The notes: generated from the sequence alone by a model not told the origin. A stretch of DNA of 64,000 nucleotides from Pseudanabaena sp. FACHB-1998 (GCF_014696355.1 NZ_JACJQA010000014.1:36491-100490); one strand, 5' to 3'. Shown: positions 7,972 through 17,288, counted from the stretch's first letter. Numbers and translations are program-made.

Positions 7972-9195
7972 ATGCTGCCTAGCGAACTTCTGATGCATCG
8001 ACTGAATGGCGAAACCGTCATTCCCAAAAGATTGAAATTGGATGATCAACATCAGGCGATCGCTAGGGTATTAATTGCCATTTTTGAAAGTTGCAAAGGT
8101 AAGCCTCAAAGTGAACTTGATCGCCAATTGCAAGAACTAGAAGGTGATACGCCTGATTATCGCGTAAAGCGGGGATTAGCGCATATTCTCAAATCTAGCT
8201 TTAGCACCTTTGAAATTATTAGTCCATTAGAACCGCAGGAATTGCGCCGCCGCGTCTTTGAACTGTCGGCTCAAGTTATTCCCAGTCAACAAGCTACTGG
8301 CGAAACGTTAGAGAAACTTGCGGATAAACTTACTCAAGAACTCAATCGCGAAGTACTTCCTTCTCAAATTACTCAAGGGCTGTATGCAGATCTGATGGAG
8401 AATCGGATTCTGACGCAATTTGATACACCAACTACTGAAGACTTAATCCATCGCTATAACCTCTCGCAGGTACAAGGGATTTTTTATCGCGCTAGTCACA
8501 TGACTCTCAATGTGCATCGCAATGACCCGGGGGAATATAAACTTCTCTTTCGCTATCTCAAGCTTTTTCAATTAATGTCCTATATCGAGGGCGATGTTGA
8601 TTATGGCTTTACGATTACCGTGGATGGCGCGACTAGTTTATTTGGCACAAGTACACGCTATGGACTAGCGATCGCCAAACTTCTCCCTGCTTTACTCCAT
8701 GTTACTAAATGGAGCCTAAATGCCACCCTTGTCGAAAAAGATGCGTATTCAAAACAAAAGCGTACAGGTCTATTTACCCTCAATTCAGACTGTGGCTTAG
8801 TCAGCCATTATCCTGCGGGTAAAATGTATGACAGTGCGCTTGAAGCCTCCTTTGCAGAAAAATGGGCAGATTTAAAAACGGAATGGAAATTAGAAAGAGA
8901 AGTAGATTTAATTCCTATTCCCGGAAGCGTGATGATTCCTGATTTTCGGTTAGTGCATCCTGACGGGCGGAGTTACTTATTAGAGATCGTTGGGTATTGG
9001 CGACCTGAATATTTACGCAAGAAGTTTTCGCAGGTAAGGCTGGCTAATTGTGAAAATTTAATTTTGGCAATTTCCGAGCGTCTAAATCTCGAAAAAGCAG
9101 GTGTAAAGGTGAGCGATACACCTGCTCTCACAGTTTGGTTCAAAGACAAGCTTTTACCAAAGTCAGTTTTGCAAGTAATTCCATCAGAAACCTAG
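7972..9195 (+). CDS. DUF790 / Bax1-like PD-(D/E)XK nuclease
   Basis: A 407-residue protein of the DUF790 family. The long N-terminal part is helical. The C-terminal part holds the nuclease core: IPDFRL (about 316-321), then LLEIVGYWRPEYLRKK, which provides the acidic, E-x-G-Y-W and lysine elements of the Bax1 endonuclease. Bax1 proteins partner an XPB-type helicase and cut DNA near bubbles, and are implicated in nucleotide excision repair. In many genomes the helicase is next door; here no helicase is in the flanking 10 kb, so the partner must be elsewhere or absent. The ATG at 7972 is 53 bp after a class 2 hairpin. Family recognition is by motif and layout. Confidence 0.8.
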   Translation: MLPSELLMHRLNGETVIPKRLKLDDQHQAIARVLIAIFESCKGKPQSELDRQLQELEGDTPDYRVKRGLAHILKSSFSTFEIISPLEPQELRRRVFELSAQVIPSQQATGETLEKLADKLTQELNREVLPSQITQGLYADLMENRILTQFDTPTTEDLIHRYNLSQVQGIFYRASHMTLNVHRNDPGEYKLLFRYLKLFQLMSYIEGDVDYGFTITVDGATSLFGTSTRYGLAIAKLLPALLHVTKWSLNATLVEKDAYSKQKRTGLFTLNSDCGLVSHYPAGKMYDSALEASFAEKWADLKTEWKLEREVDLIPIPGSVMIPDFRLVHPDGRSYLLEIVGYWRPEYLRKKFSQVRLANCENLILAISERLNLEKAGVKVSDTPALTVWFKDKLLPKSVLQVIPSET

Positions 9196-9260
9196 CATAA
9201 ATCAAAGAAAACAATTTTTTGCTAGGTTTTGCCTATTTATAGCCATAAATGACAGGTGAC

Positions 9261-9300
9261 AAAACTCTTTGAATAATGTACATTTATCAAAGAGTTTTTT
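9261..9300 (+). terminator. Intrinsic terminator after the DUF790 gene
   Basis: AAAACTCTTTGA (9261-9272) pairs perfectly with TCAAAGAGTTTT (9287-9298), followed by a T-run. A weaker hairpin CCTAGCA...TGCTAGG lies at about 9192-9226. The T-run ends only about 11 bases before the next gene's ATG at 9311. Confidence 0.75.
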
Positions 9301-9310
9301 GGTTTTGACT

Positions 9311-9886
9311 ATGACTCATGTTTCTGATGCTTCCGATCCCATTTTGTTGCTGTCAGCATCTAAGGCTCGTTCGTTTGGTATTGCCACCCATAGCGAAGGC
9401 GATCGCCAAAGTTATTCCGAATTTTTTACAGTTTGGTTGATGCTCTGCTCAAGGCTTGATGCTCTGAGCCACGATTGGAATGTTAGTTTTTCTGATCCTG
9501 TGGCGGTGTCGGACTACATCACGATGCGTTGTTCGCTCACAATTGATCGGGTTACCCGTGAGGCAACGGGCAGTGATAAAGGCTGTTTGATTCAAGTGGG
9601 TGAGGCAACCATAGGAGTCCATGCCCCCGAAAGAGCAATGCTTAACGCATTTTGCAATGCTGCTGCTCAGTTTGGGGTGCTTCTGCCCTTTGCAAGGCTA
9701 CGCACCAAGAAACCTCCAGACAACCGCGAAGATTTGATGGAAGTGGTCAAGATCCTGCGTCAGATGCAGCGCAAGCACAAAAGCTTTATGGTGTTTGGTT
9801 GGAATTTACAGCCCTTTGCAAATAATTTGGCAAATACCTCAGCGAATGGCTCTACAAAGACTCAACGCGATCATCGCAAAGTATAA
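9311..9886 (+). CDS. Hypothetical protein, 191 residues
   Basis: I do not recognise this family. With ATG 9311 the product is 191 residues, soluble, with a mixed alpha/beta look in the first 120 residues (SASKARSFGIATHSEGDRQSYSEFF, ITMRCSLTIDRV) and a polar, Asn/Thr-rich tail. No signal peptide, membrane helix or catalytic motif is visible. An upstream TTG at 9269 is in frame but falls inside the terminator hairpin, so the ATG is preferred. HIP1 sites and codon use resemble the neighbouring genes. Because a terminator ends 11 bases upstream, the gene must either be transcribed by readthrough or have a very short leader. Confidence 0.65.
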   Translation: MTHVSDASDPILLLSASKARSFGIATHSEGDRQSYSEFFTVWLMLCSRLDALSHDWNVSFSDPVAVSDYITMRCSLTIDRVTREATGSDKGCLIQVGEATIGVHAPERAMLNAFCNAAAQFGVLLPFARLRTKKPPDNREDLMEVVKILRQMQRKHKSFMVFGWNLQPFANNLANTSANGSTKTQRDHRKV

Positions 9887-9896
9887 AAAGAACCAC

Positions 9897-9966
9897 AAGA
9901 AAAATTGAAAAGCGTTGCGAAGCAACGCTTTTCAATTTTTCTTGGTTCGAGGTTGAACACAAAGCG
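9897..9966. repeat. Class 2 hairpin element (inverted orientation)
   Basis: Perfect 22-bp arms (9897-9918, 9922-9943; AAGAAAAATTGAAAAGCG) surround a GAA loop. The right flank GGTTGAACACAAAGCGC is the inverted counterpart of the left flank of the copies at 6503 and 7846. Confidence 0.75.
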
Positions 9967-10047
9967 CTGTAAATACCAGCAGCCATACATAGCATTTGTA
10001 ATTATAGGTAGCTAAATTTTTATTGAAATCATTGTAAATTGCTATAC

Positions 10048-10086
10048 AAAAGTAGAGAGCGGTACAGAGTGTCGCTCTCTACTTTT
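10048..10086. repeat. Hairpin 39 bp upstream of ndhB
   Basis: AAAAGTAGAGAGCG (10048-10061) pairs with CGCTCTCTACTTTT (10073-10086), and similar TTGCTATAC-type sequences flank both arms. There is no T-run, so an mRNA-leader or repeat role is as likely as termination. Confidence 0.6.
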
Positions 10087-10124
10087 GCTATACAATTGCC
10101 TTAGCAACAACACATGAATTAAGT

Positions 10125-11672
10125 ATGGATACAGCAAGTCTCAATGCTCTACTCAATAGTGGCGCGATTTTGCCAGAACTAATTGTCATTGGGACATTGG
10201 TACTTGTGCTAGTCGTCGATCTAATTGCATCGGGGCGCAAGTCGGCAAATGTTCTCCCCTATATTGCGATCGCTGGTTTAGTCGCAGTCACCGCTGCCCT
10301 TGTGTGGCAATGGACAAGCTTAGAAAATCCGATCGCCTTCTTGGGCAGTTTTAATAGCGACAAACTCAGCATTATTTTTCGTGGCATTATTGCCCTATCG
10401 GCTCTATTTACGATCCTCGTTTCAGTACGTTATCTAGAGCAGTCAGGCGTAGTAGTGGGCGAGTATCTCGTAATTTTGCTCAGTGCTACCCTCGGCGGGA
10501 TGTTCCTCACTGGCTCCGACGAAATGGTGATGGTATTTGTCTCCCTTGAAACCCTGAGTATTTCGTCTTACTTGCTATCGGGTTACACCAAACGCGATCC
10601 ACGCTCCAATGAAGCAGCGCTGAAATATTTGTTAGTCGGTGCGGCAAGCTCAGCAATTTTCCTTTATGGCATGTCCTTGCTCTACGGACTCTCAGGCGGC
10701 GAAACTTCTCTGTCCGCGATCGCCTCAAAGATCACCGTTAGCAACACAGCCCTCATCATCTCGATGGTATTTGTGATTGCAGGGGTTTCCTTTAAGCTCT
10801 CCGCAGTACCTTTTCACCAATGGACACCTGACGTTTACGAAGGTTCGCCTACGCCTGTAGTTGCCTTTTTGTCGATTGGCTCTAAGGTAGCTGGCTTCGG
10901 ACTAGCGCTCAGATTTTTGATTACCGCGTTTCCTCTGGCTTCGCTGCAATGGCATTACGTGTTTGTCGTATTGACCATTTTGAGTATGGTCTTGGGTAAT
11001 GTGGTCGCGATCGCTCAAACCAGCATGAAGCGGATGTTGGCTTACTCCTCCATCGGTCAAGCAGGATTTGTAATGCTCGGCATGGCGATCGACTCCGAAG
11101 CAGGTTACGCCAGCATGATCTTTTACTTGATCCTGTATCTATTCATGAACATGGGTGCATTTGCCTGTGTGATCCTGTTTGCATCCCGCACAGGAACCGA
11201 TCAAATCAGTGAATACAGTGGCTTGTACCAAAAAGATCCTTTGCTCACCCTCGCCTTGAGTGTATGCCTCCTCTCGCTTGGTGGTATTCCTCCCCTCGCA
11301 GGTTTCTTTGGTAAGCTCTACATTTTCTGGGCAGGTTGGCAAGCTCAAGCTTACGGCTTGGTCTTATTAGCGCTAGTCATGAGCGTAGTTTCTCTCTATT
11401 ACTACATCCGCGTCGTCAAGATGATGGTAGTTAAGGAGCCTCAAGAAATGTCTGCTTCGATCAAGAACTATCCAGCGATCGCATGGACTCAAGTAGGTAT
11501 GAAGCCTCTCCAAGCAGCGATCGTCTTTACGCTAATCTTCACAGCGATCGCTGGTATTGCATCTAACCCTCTCTTCTCTCTATCCAATCAAGCTGTAAAA
11601 GAAACCCAGTTTCTTCAAGCTAAAGCTCCAAATGCAAAATCAGTAGCAGTGTTAACAACAACTGCACCGTAA
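10125..11672 (+). CDS. ndhB: NAD(P)H-quinone oxidoreductase subunit 2 (NdhB)
   Basis: A 515-residue, very hydrophobic antiporter-like subunit of the photosynthetic complex I (NDH-1) in the thylakoid membrane. NDH-1 passes electrons from ferredoxin to plastoquinone for cyclic electron flow and respiration and supports CO2 uptake. About 14 transmembrane helices are evident. The Proton_antipo_M block is clear: [60 protein letters not shown] and [18 protein letters not shown]. These contain the conserved lysines and glutamate of the proton channel. Single gene as usual in cyanobacteria, with its own terminator. Confidence 0.97.
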   Translation: MDTASLNALLNSGAILPELIVIGTLVLVLVVDLIASGRKSANVLPYIAIAGLVAVTAALVWQWTSLENPIAFLGSFNSDKLSIIFRGIIALSALFTILVSVRYLEQSGVVVGEYLVILLSATLGGMFLTGSDEMVMVFVSLETLSISSYLLSGYTKRDPRSNEAALKYLLVGAASSAIFLYGMSLLYGLSGGETSLSAIASKITVSNTALIISMVFVIAGVSFKLSAVPFHQWTPDVYEGSPTPVVAFLSIGSKVAGFGLALRFLITAFPLASLQWHYVFVVLTILSMVLGNVVAIAQTSMKRMLAYSSIGQAGFVMLGMAIDSEAGYASMIFYLILYLFMNMGAFACVILFASRTGTDQISEYSGLYQKDPLLTLALSVCLLSLGGIPPLAGFFGKLYIFWAGWQAQAYGLVLLALVMSVVSLYYYIRVVKMMVVKEPQEMSASIKNYPAIAWTQVGMKPLQAAIVFTLIFTAIAGIASNPLFSLSNQAVKETQFLQAKAPNAKSVAVLTTTAP

Positions 11673-11688
11673 ATGGCACTATATAAAA

Positions 11689-11722
11689 AGTAAGGGGAGT
11701 ATTTCGCTCCCCTTACTTTTTT
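11689..11722. terminator. Terminator after ndhB
   Basis: AGTAAGGGGAG (11689-11699) pairs with CTCCCCTTACT (11707-11717), followed by TTTTT on the + strand. The gene on the other strand ends at 11721, so the hairpin may serve both. Confidence 0.85.
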
Positions 11723-12380
11723 ACGAAGATTGCAAAATAACTTTGATTTCAAACAAGGTTGAAATAACTGTCGAAACTTTACCAACAAGATCCATATACT
11801 CCTCCCTATTAACTTCGCGCTCTTCACCGTCTAAGGATGCATGAGCAGCTTTGTTTCGTATTTCTCCAAGTTCCTCTACCTGAGAAGACTCCCTCCCAAG
11901 TTTTGCCCTAATAGTATTCTTGTCCTTAATTTCTAATTTTCCAATTTGTTCATTACAAGCTTTGTAGAGTTGTCGGTTAGGTAAAGGTCTTTCACGAGAC
12001 TGCTTTTGAGTGGTATTTTGCTTTGGTATAACTAAAATATCTACTGCATCTGCTAAACCTTTTATGCAGTTCAAAAGCCTCTTGATGCCATTATCCAAAT
12101 GACCTTGAGCAATTATTACTTGTGCTACCTTGATCTCGTCTCCTATGTGGTCAAGCTGACTTAATCCAGAAACAGATACAGATATACCGAGCAGTGTAGC
12201 AGTGCTATAAATACTAGCCTCAACTGCTCGACCAAGACGTAAAGCGGACTCAGTATAAAATCCATGTTCTAAAAGAGCTTGCGATTTCTGTAGCTCACGA
12301 TAAACTGCTATATCTAATTTTTCAGCTTGACTTAGAATACCTTGCAAAGCTTTTATCTCTTCTGGTAAGTTCTCAGGCAT
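11721..12380 (-). CDS. HEPN-motif helical protein, second gene of a two-gene accessory unit
   Basis: A 219-residue, mostly helical protein. I chose ATG 12380 because it overlaps the upstream stop by 8 bp; a longer in-frame version would run deep into the upstream gene. Near the C-terminus, EIRNKAAHASLDG contains R175-x4-H180, the spacing of the HEPN RNase motif (R-x4-6-H), and is also typical of DUF4145-like HEPN domains. Earlier segments (GRAVEASIYSTATLLG) fit a four-helix bundle. HEPN proteins commonly act as RNases or structural partners in toxin-antitoxin and defence systems. Coupling to a PD-(D/E)XK-like gene supports that setting. Function is inferred; an inactive HEPN scaffold is possible. 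Confidence 0.6.
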   Translation of the reverse strand: MPENLPEEIKALQGILSQAEKLDIAVYRELQKSQALLEHGFYTESALRLGRAVEASIYSTATLLGISVSVSGLSQLDHIGDEIKVAQVIIAQGHLDNGIKRLLNCIKGLADAVDILVIPKQNTTQKQSRERPLPNRQLYKACNEQIGKLEIKDKNTIRAKLGRESSQVEELGEIRNKAAHASLDGEEREVNREEYMDLVGKVSTVISTLFEIKVILQSS

Positions 12381-13485
12381 AAACTTTTGCAATTCGCTCG
12401 TAGAAAACTTCTCTTTCTTCCAAAATAAACTCCATAAAGAGAGGTCGTTTTTTGGCAAAATCCCAAGGTAAAACTGTCCAGCCCGCAGATTCCAACACAT
12501 TTATAAAATAAGTTGACGACTTATTATCTTCACTTTTTTCTAACAGCATAACCAGATCATCAACTTTATTCTCCGACAAAGCTCTAATCATCCACGCATC
12601 TGAAATTAGCTGTCTAGCCCGATTATTTTTGTATTGGAAATCGAATGCAAAAAGAACTTGAATAGCTACAACTCTGCCATAAGGAGACCTCCAAATAATT
12701 GGTTTAGGTAAAGGCAACTTATATTGTGACCAATGTTCAGAAATTTTATATTCTTCGAGTTCACCACCAAATTTCCTTATTTCATTTTTAATTACCTCTT
12801 TAAAACCTTGTTTAAATTTTGGTAACAATCTGAGAGTTTGAACGTTATTGATTTTGATATCAGGGTTACGCCCCAATTTCCGTTCTCTATCAATAGATAA
12901 ACAATCTTCTGATAATTTTCTCAATTGTTCTGCAATATTGTCATTAGGAAAAGGCTCATCTTGCAAAAAGCTAGAAAGATTGAGTGAATTCTCCCACATG
13001 GTTTCCACTTCTTGAGAATCAGTTATGTGAAAATCTATAGACTCACCTCTTTTTAAAATATCTTGAACTAACTCATTAAGCTTGATTGACTCCCTAAACT
13101 GATGAAAGCTAGGCAGATTTTCGCCATCAATAACATCGTCAAAGAACAAAAAATTACGCTCGACATCGAATTGAGGTATTTCTCCAATCGGTTCACCTTC
13201 TTGACTTGTGACGGCAACGACTGGCATATAGCGCCCATATTGACTAGCAAGATTAATTCGTTGTGCCAATATATCTTTTTGTTTAAATTGCCAAAAGAAC
13301 TGGCTAAACCATTTAACCTCTATGACCATTAAAAAGGGTTCAATTATGAGGAAATCTACAGGTGAGCTTCCAAGTGCAATTGGCTTTTTATCCTCAATAA
13401 ACTTAACTCCAGAATCAATGAGCCACTCACGTACTCGGATCTTAAGCTCTTTGCGAATTTCTATTTTCTTTGTTGTGTACTTCAT
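12373..13485 (-). CDS. PD-(D/E)XK nuclease-like protein, first gene of a two-gene accessory unit
   Basis: A 370-residue protein I cannot place in a named family. The N-terminal 100 residues resemble a PD-(D/E)XK nuclease: a leading helix, then D44 in SPVDFLII, E56-x-K58 in LMVIEVKW and a following Q-R-containing helix. The middle is charged. The C-terminal part (about 225-365) has a second alpha/beta segment with PLPKPIIWRSPYGRVVAIQVLFAFD and may bind a partner or substrate. It overlaps the HEPN-motif gene by 8 bp, so the two are translationally coupled. The pair is AT-richer than ndhB and almost free of HIP1 sites, which suggests recent acquisition. A defence or toxin-antitoxin role is inference. 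Confidence 0.6.
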   Translation of the reverse strand: MKYTTKKIEIRKELKIRVREWLIDSGVKFIEDKKPIALGSSPVDFLIIEPFLMVIEVKWFSQFFWQFKQKDILAQRINLASQYGRYMPVVAVTSQEGEPIGEIPQFDVERNFLFFDDVIDGENLPSFHQFRESIKLNELVQDILKRGESIDFHITDSQEVETMWENSLNLSSFLQDEPFPNDNIAEQLRKLSEDCLSIDRERKLGRNPDIKINNVQTLRLLPKFKQGFKEVIKNEIRKFGGELEEYKISEHWSQYKLPLPKPIIWRSPYGRVVAIQVLFAFDFQYKNNRARQLISDAWMIRALSENKVDDLVMLLEKSEDNKSSTYFINVLESAGWTVLPWDFAKKRPLFMEFILEEREVFYERIAKVYA

Positions 13486-13682
13486 ATACCCATATCCTCA
13501 TTTTGTAATTGAGAGTAGGCGAGGAGTCTAAAGAGACGAAAGATTATGAATTTACTTTTTAGATTTTTTCTGTAGATACTATAGCAGTCTGGAATAGGAG
13601 TTTCACCAAAAACTTTAATAATGAATTTTTAAGGCAATCACGACTGAGCTAAGATATTATTCACATAGAAGAGGCAATACCT

Positions 13683-14018
13683 ATGCTTTTAGAAGACTAT
13701 TTCGATTTTCTAAGCCCAGATGACATCCGCATCAAAGGTCATCGTATTGGCATCCAAGATGTCATCAAATACTACTTAAGCGGCTATAGTCCCGAAGACA
13801 TTTTAGAAGAATTGCCAAGCTTAAATTTAGAAAAAATCTATGCCGTAATTACCTATTATTGGCGTAATCGCGCTCAAGTTGATGAGTATATGTTCTGCCT
13901 AGAGCAGTTACAGGAACAACACTATCAAGAATGGCTAAAGAAAGAACCATCAGAAGTAATCGCAAGATTGCGAGCAAATAGAGAGCAGACAAAAAAGAAA
14001 TGGTTACTCATCTCATGA
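13683..14018 (+). CDS. DUF433 domain protein, likely antitoxin
   Basis: A 111-residue protein with a DUF433 helix-turn-helix-like core: IRIKGHRIGIQDVIKYYLSGYSPEDILEELPSLNLEKIYAVITYYWRN (about residues 16-62). DUF433 proteins are typically encoded just upstream of DUF5615 PIN-like proteins and act as putative VapB-type antitoxins. That is exactly the arrangement here, with an ATGA overlap to the next gene. The C-terminal 45 residues are charged and helical and would wrap the toxin. A similar pair lies at 54425-55139. The ATG at 13683 is the only sensible start. Confidence 0.82.
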   Translation: MLLEDYFDFLSPDDIRIKGHRIGIQDVIKYYLSGYSPEDILEELPSLNLEKIYAVITYYWRNRAQVDEYMFCLEQLQEQHYQEWLKKEPSEVIARLRANREQTKKKWLLIS

Positions 14019-14374
14019 AAATACGCTTTTTACTTGACGAAAATCTTCCGCCAAAGTTGAAATCTGCACTATTAAGGCTTAACCCCAAAATAGATATCAT
14101 GCGAGTCGGTGAAGAAAATATGCCAACTTTAGGAACACTCGATCCTGAAATTCTCATCTATTTAGAAATGTCAAAAAGATTATTGATCACTGATAATCGA
14201 AAAAGTATGCCTTCACACTTAGACGATCATTGGTCATCAGGTAGACACACTTGGGGATTATTTTGGTTGCGTCCAAACCTGCCTCTCAGCAAAGCCGCTG
14301 AAGAATTAAATCTGATTTGGGAAGTTTCTGAAGCTGAGGAATGGATCGATAAAATAGGTTGGATTCCTTTTTAA
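14015..14374 (+). CDS. DUF5615 PIN-like protein, likely toxin
   Basis: A 119-residue PIN-like protein beginning MKIRFLLDENLPPKL, the usual family start; an ATG 15 bases upstream is less likely. The D8-E9-N10 triad in LLDENL and the later LLITDNRKSMPSH supply the acidic residues of the PIN-like active site that binds a divalent metal and probably cleaves RNA. The start overlaps the DUF433 stop as ATGA, so the pair is translationally coupled. It appears complete, ending in WIPF. RNase activity is inferred from the fold class, not shown by the sequence. Confidence 0.8.
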   Translation: MKIRFLLDENLPPKLKSALLRLNPKIDIMRVGEENMPTLGTLDPEILIYLEMSKRLLITDNRKSMPSHLDDHWSSGRHTWGLFWLRPNLPLSKAAEELNLIWEVSEAEEWIDKIGWIPF

Positions 14375-14408
14375 AAATTTTATAAGCGAAAAAACTTTTG
14401 CTCATTTC

Positions 14409-14596
14409 ATGAAAATACACTGTTTGCTTAGCGATCGCCTCTCGCCAACATTAATAACAAACTTCAATCTATTTATCTCTCAATAAAGCAATAAATCCTT
14501 CCTGTTGAAAATGGCGATCGTCTCGTCGTTCAGGACTTGATCAATCCCCTTTTCCTTAACATTAGAAATTCTCAAGTTCAGCTTCAACAACTGTAA
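14409..14596 (+). pseudogene. Decayed DUF5615-like remnant and adjoining fragment
   Basis: The 358-bp gap before the U32 gene holds debris. At 14401-14486, CTCATTTCATGAAAATACAC and what follows closely matches the start of the intact toxin at 14015 (14003 onward), but the frame (MKIHCLLSDRLSPTL...) stops after 25 codons. A second open stretch at 14495-14596 (ILPVENGDRLVVQDL...) reads like the C-terminal end of a small protein but has no start. I read these as remains of a duplicated or related toxin locus. Nothing else is evident between 14597 and 14732. Confidence 0.5.
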
Positions 14597-14732
14597 ATCT
14601 TTAATCTATAAACGGTCTTGGTCAGCTAATCGGGGATAGGTGCGGAAACGTCCATTTCGTAACGACAAATAGCATCGCCACTTGCAGACTTGCGTATTAA
14701 CCTAGAATAGGACAGCACTCCACATTTTTCCT

Positions 14733-17243
14733 ATGACGGTCAATCCTACGATATCCTTAGAGACTGAGCCTACAAGTCCTACGATCAAAGCCCCAGAGCT
14801 ACTTGCCCCTGCGGGAACTTGGGATTGTGCAAAAGCCGCAGTGGAAAATGGGGCGGATGCCATTTATTTTGGCTTGGAAAAGTTTAATGCGCGGATGCGG
14901 GCGCACAACTTTACGGAAGCGGATTTGCCTGAGTTGATGGCATTTCTGCATCGTCGCGGCGTGAAAGGTTATGTGACCCTTAACACCTTGATTTTTACAT
15001 CGGAATTAGGCTCGGTAGAATCCTATTTGCGATCGATTATTGCGGCAGGCGTAGATGCGGCGATCGTGCAGGATGTGGGCTTATGTCGATTAATTCGCCA
15101 TTTGTCGCCCGATTTCCCGATTCATGGCTCAACCCAGATGACGGTTACTAGTGGCGCAGGTGTGGAGTTTGCCAAGTCCTTGGGATGTGATTTAGTGGTT
15201 TTGGCGCGAGAATGCTCGATCGCCGAAATTCGCAAAATCCAAAAACATATCGGCGATCGCCAGATTTCGCTACCCCTAGAAGTGTTTGTGCATGGAGCTT
15301 TATGTGTCGCCTACTCGGGACAATGTTTGACCAGTGAATCCTTGGGCGGGCGATCGGCAAATCGTGGGGAATGCGCCCAAGCCTGTCGAATGCCTTACGA
15401 AATGATTGTTGATGGTCAGCCGATGGATTTAGGCGATCGCCGTTATCTGCTTAGTCCGCAAGATCTGGCAGGGTTAGCGGTTTTGCCAGAATTGATCGAG
15501 GCGGGAGTAGTATCCCTGAAGATTGAGGGACGATTGAAGCATCCTGAATATGTGGCGAGTGTGACGCAGGTATATCGTCAAGCCATTGATCGGGTGGTGG
15601 CAGGCTTAGAAAATCAGGTAAGTACAGGCGATCGCTACCAATTAGAAATGGCATTTTCGCGAGGGCTATACACGGGTTGGCTGGATGGTATCGACAATCA
15701 AGCCCTTGTCCATGCCCGATTTGGTAAAAAGCGCGGTGTGTATTTGGGCGAAATCACCCAGATCCTTGATGGTCGTGATAAGCAGGTGATGTTGCGCTTG
15801 CAAGCACCCCTCAAGGCGGGAGATGGTGTGGTTTTTGATGCGGGTAAACCTGCTGATCGCGAAGAAGGAGGACGCATCTATGCAGTGGAATCGCAAGGCA
15901 AAGATACCATCGTCACCTTTGGGCGGCGCGATGTGGATTTGCGGCGGGTGCGCGTAGGCGATCGCCTTTGGAAAACCAATGATCCTGAACTCGATAAACA
16001 ATTGCGCCAAACCTATACCAGCGAAAAGATTCTCTTTCAGCGTCCCATTGACATCGAAATTCATGGCGAAATTGGACAGGCTCTGACAGCGATCGCCCGC
16101 GATGGTCAAGGGAATGTTGCTCAAGTGGATTCTGCAATGTTATTAGAGGAAGCGACCAATAAGCCCTTAACAACGGAACGTTTAACGGAGCAATTGGGAA
16201 GATTGGGAAATACGCCCTTCCGTTTGGGAACCCTGCAAAATTATTTGCAAGGCGCAGCGATGCTGCCTGTCAGCGAATTAAATCGCATCCGTCGAGAACT
16301 GGTCGAGCAATTAGATAGCCTTCGCAGTAGTCCCAAACGTTGGCAACTGCATTCTCATTCCTATACTGATCTATTACCTAAGCCTGAATCGGCTACTGAG
16401 CTTGCGCCCCAAACCATTGTCTTGGTGCGAAATTTAGAACAATTAAAAGCAGTTCTAACTACCGATATTGCGACCATCTATTGTGAATTTGAAGACCCGA
16501 CATCCTATCGGGTTGCGGTGGAAATGACCAGACAAGCTGCCCATGCGCCGAGCATTTGGGTTGCACCACCACGCATTACCAAGCCCAATGAGAACTATAT
16601 TCTTCAGCAAGTGCGCTCTAGCAATGCTGATGGTTATCTAATTCGCAATTACGACCATTTACAGTTTTTTGCAGAAGAAAGAATTATTGCCGACTTCTCA
16701 TTTAATATCGCGAATCCTTTAACCGCTAACTATTTCAAGAAATCTTTCCCCCTAGAACGCCTCACCGCTTCCTACGATCTCAGCATCCATCAATTGGAAT
16801 CCTTGCTCAAAAAATGTCCTCCCCAATGGTTTGAAATCACCATCCATCAACATATGCCCATGTTCCACATGGAGCATTGTGTATTCTGTGCTTTTCTCTC
16901 TGAGGGAACTGATTACACTAATTGCGGTCGTCCCTGCGACAAGCATGAGGTGAAATTGCGCGATCGCACAGGAGCAGAACACGTCCTATTAGCGGACGCG
17001 GGCTGTCGCAATACGGTATTTAATGGCACAGCTCAAACAGGTGCAGAATTCGTACAACGCTTTCTAGAAATAGGTGTGCGACATTTTCGTCTAGAGTTTG
17101 TCAATGAGTCGCCTTTGCAAGTATTGGAAACGATTAGCCGTTATCAACAACTTTTAGCTGGCAAAATTTCTGGCTCTAAGCTTTGGAAGGAGTTAAAGTT
17201 ACAAAATCAACTCGGTGTAACCAGAGGTTCCTTGGAAGAGTAG
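14733..17243 (+). CDS. U32 family peptidase, RlhA-like (23S rRNA hydroxylation)
   Basis: An 836-residue protein with an N-terminal U32 domain: APELLAPAGTWDCAKAAVENGADAIYFG (residues 20-47), GSTQMTVTSGAG, and EVFVHGALCVAYSGQCLTSESLGGRSANRGECAQACRMPY. The cysteines of that last block match the Fe-S-type cluster cysteines of U32 proteins. A DUF3656-like region follows (about 385-510). A C-terminal extension includes HMEHCVFCAFLSEGTDYTNCGRPCDKHEV, another cysteine cluster. E. coli RlhA, of the same architecture, is required for hydroxylation of C2501 in 23S rRNA using prephenate. Whether this long cyanobacterial form has the same target is inferred. No peptidase active site is evident despite the name. 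Confidence 0.85.
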   Translation: MTVNPTISLETEPTSPTIKAPELLAPAGTWDCAKAAVENGADAIYFGLEKFNARMRAHNFTEADLPELMAFLHRRGVKGYVTLNTLIFTSELGSVESYLRSIIAAGVDAAIVQDVGLCRLIRHLSPDFPIHGSTQMTVTSGAGVEFAKSLGCDLVVLARECSIAEIRKIQKHIGDRQISLPLEVFVHGALCVAYSGQCLTSESLGGRSANRGECAQACRMPYEMIVDGQPMDLGDRRYLLSPQDLAGLAVLPELIEAGVVSLKIEGRLKHPEYVASVTQVYRQAIDRVVAGLENQVSTGDRYQLEMAFSRGLYTGWLDGIDNQALVHARFGKKRGVYLGEITQILDGRDKQVMLRLQAPLKAGDGVVFDAGKPADREEGGRIYAVESQGKDTIVTFGRRDVDLRRVRVGDRLWKTNDPELDKQLRQTYTSEKILFQRPIDIEIHGEIGQALTAIARDGQGNVAQVDSAMLLEEATNKPLTTERLTEQLGRLGNTPFRLGTLQNYLQGAAMLPVSELNRIRRELVEQLDSLRSSPKRWQLHSHSYTDLLPKPESATELAPQTIVLVRNLEQLKAVLTTDIATIYCEFEDPTSYRVAVEMTRQAAHAPSIWVAPPRITKPNENYILQQVRSSNADGYLIRNYDHLQFFAEERIIADFSFNIANPLTANYFKKSFPLERLTASYDLSIHQLESLLKKCPPQWFEITIHQHMPMFHMEHCVFCAFLSEGTDYTNCGRPCDKHEVKLRDRTGAEHVLLADAGCRNTVFNGTAQTGAEFVQRFLEIGVRHFRLEFVNESPLQVLETISRYQQLLAGKISGSKLWKELKLQNQLGVTRGSLEE

Positions 17244-17288
17244 TCACAATTTAGGAATATTGCAGTAGACCTCTTGCAAAGCTGAAAT

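Noticed and set aside
12381..12500. Longer form of the HEPN-motif protein
   Set aside because: It would overlap the upstream coding region by 128 bp; the start at 12380 gives a tight 8-bp overlap.
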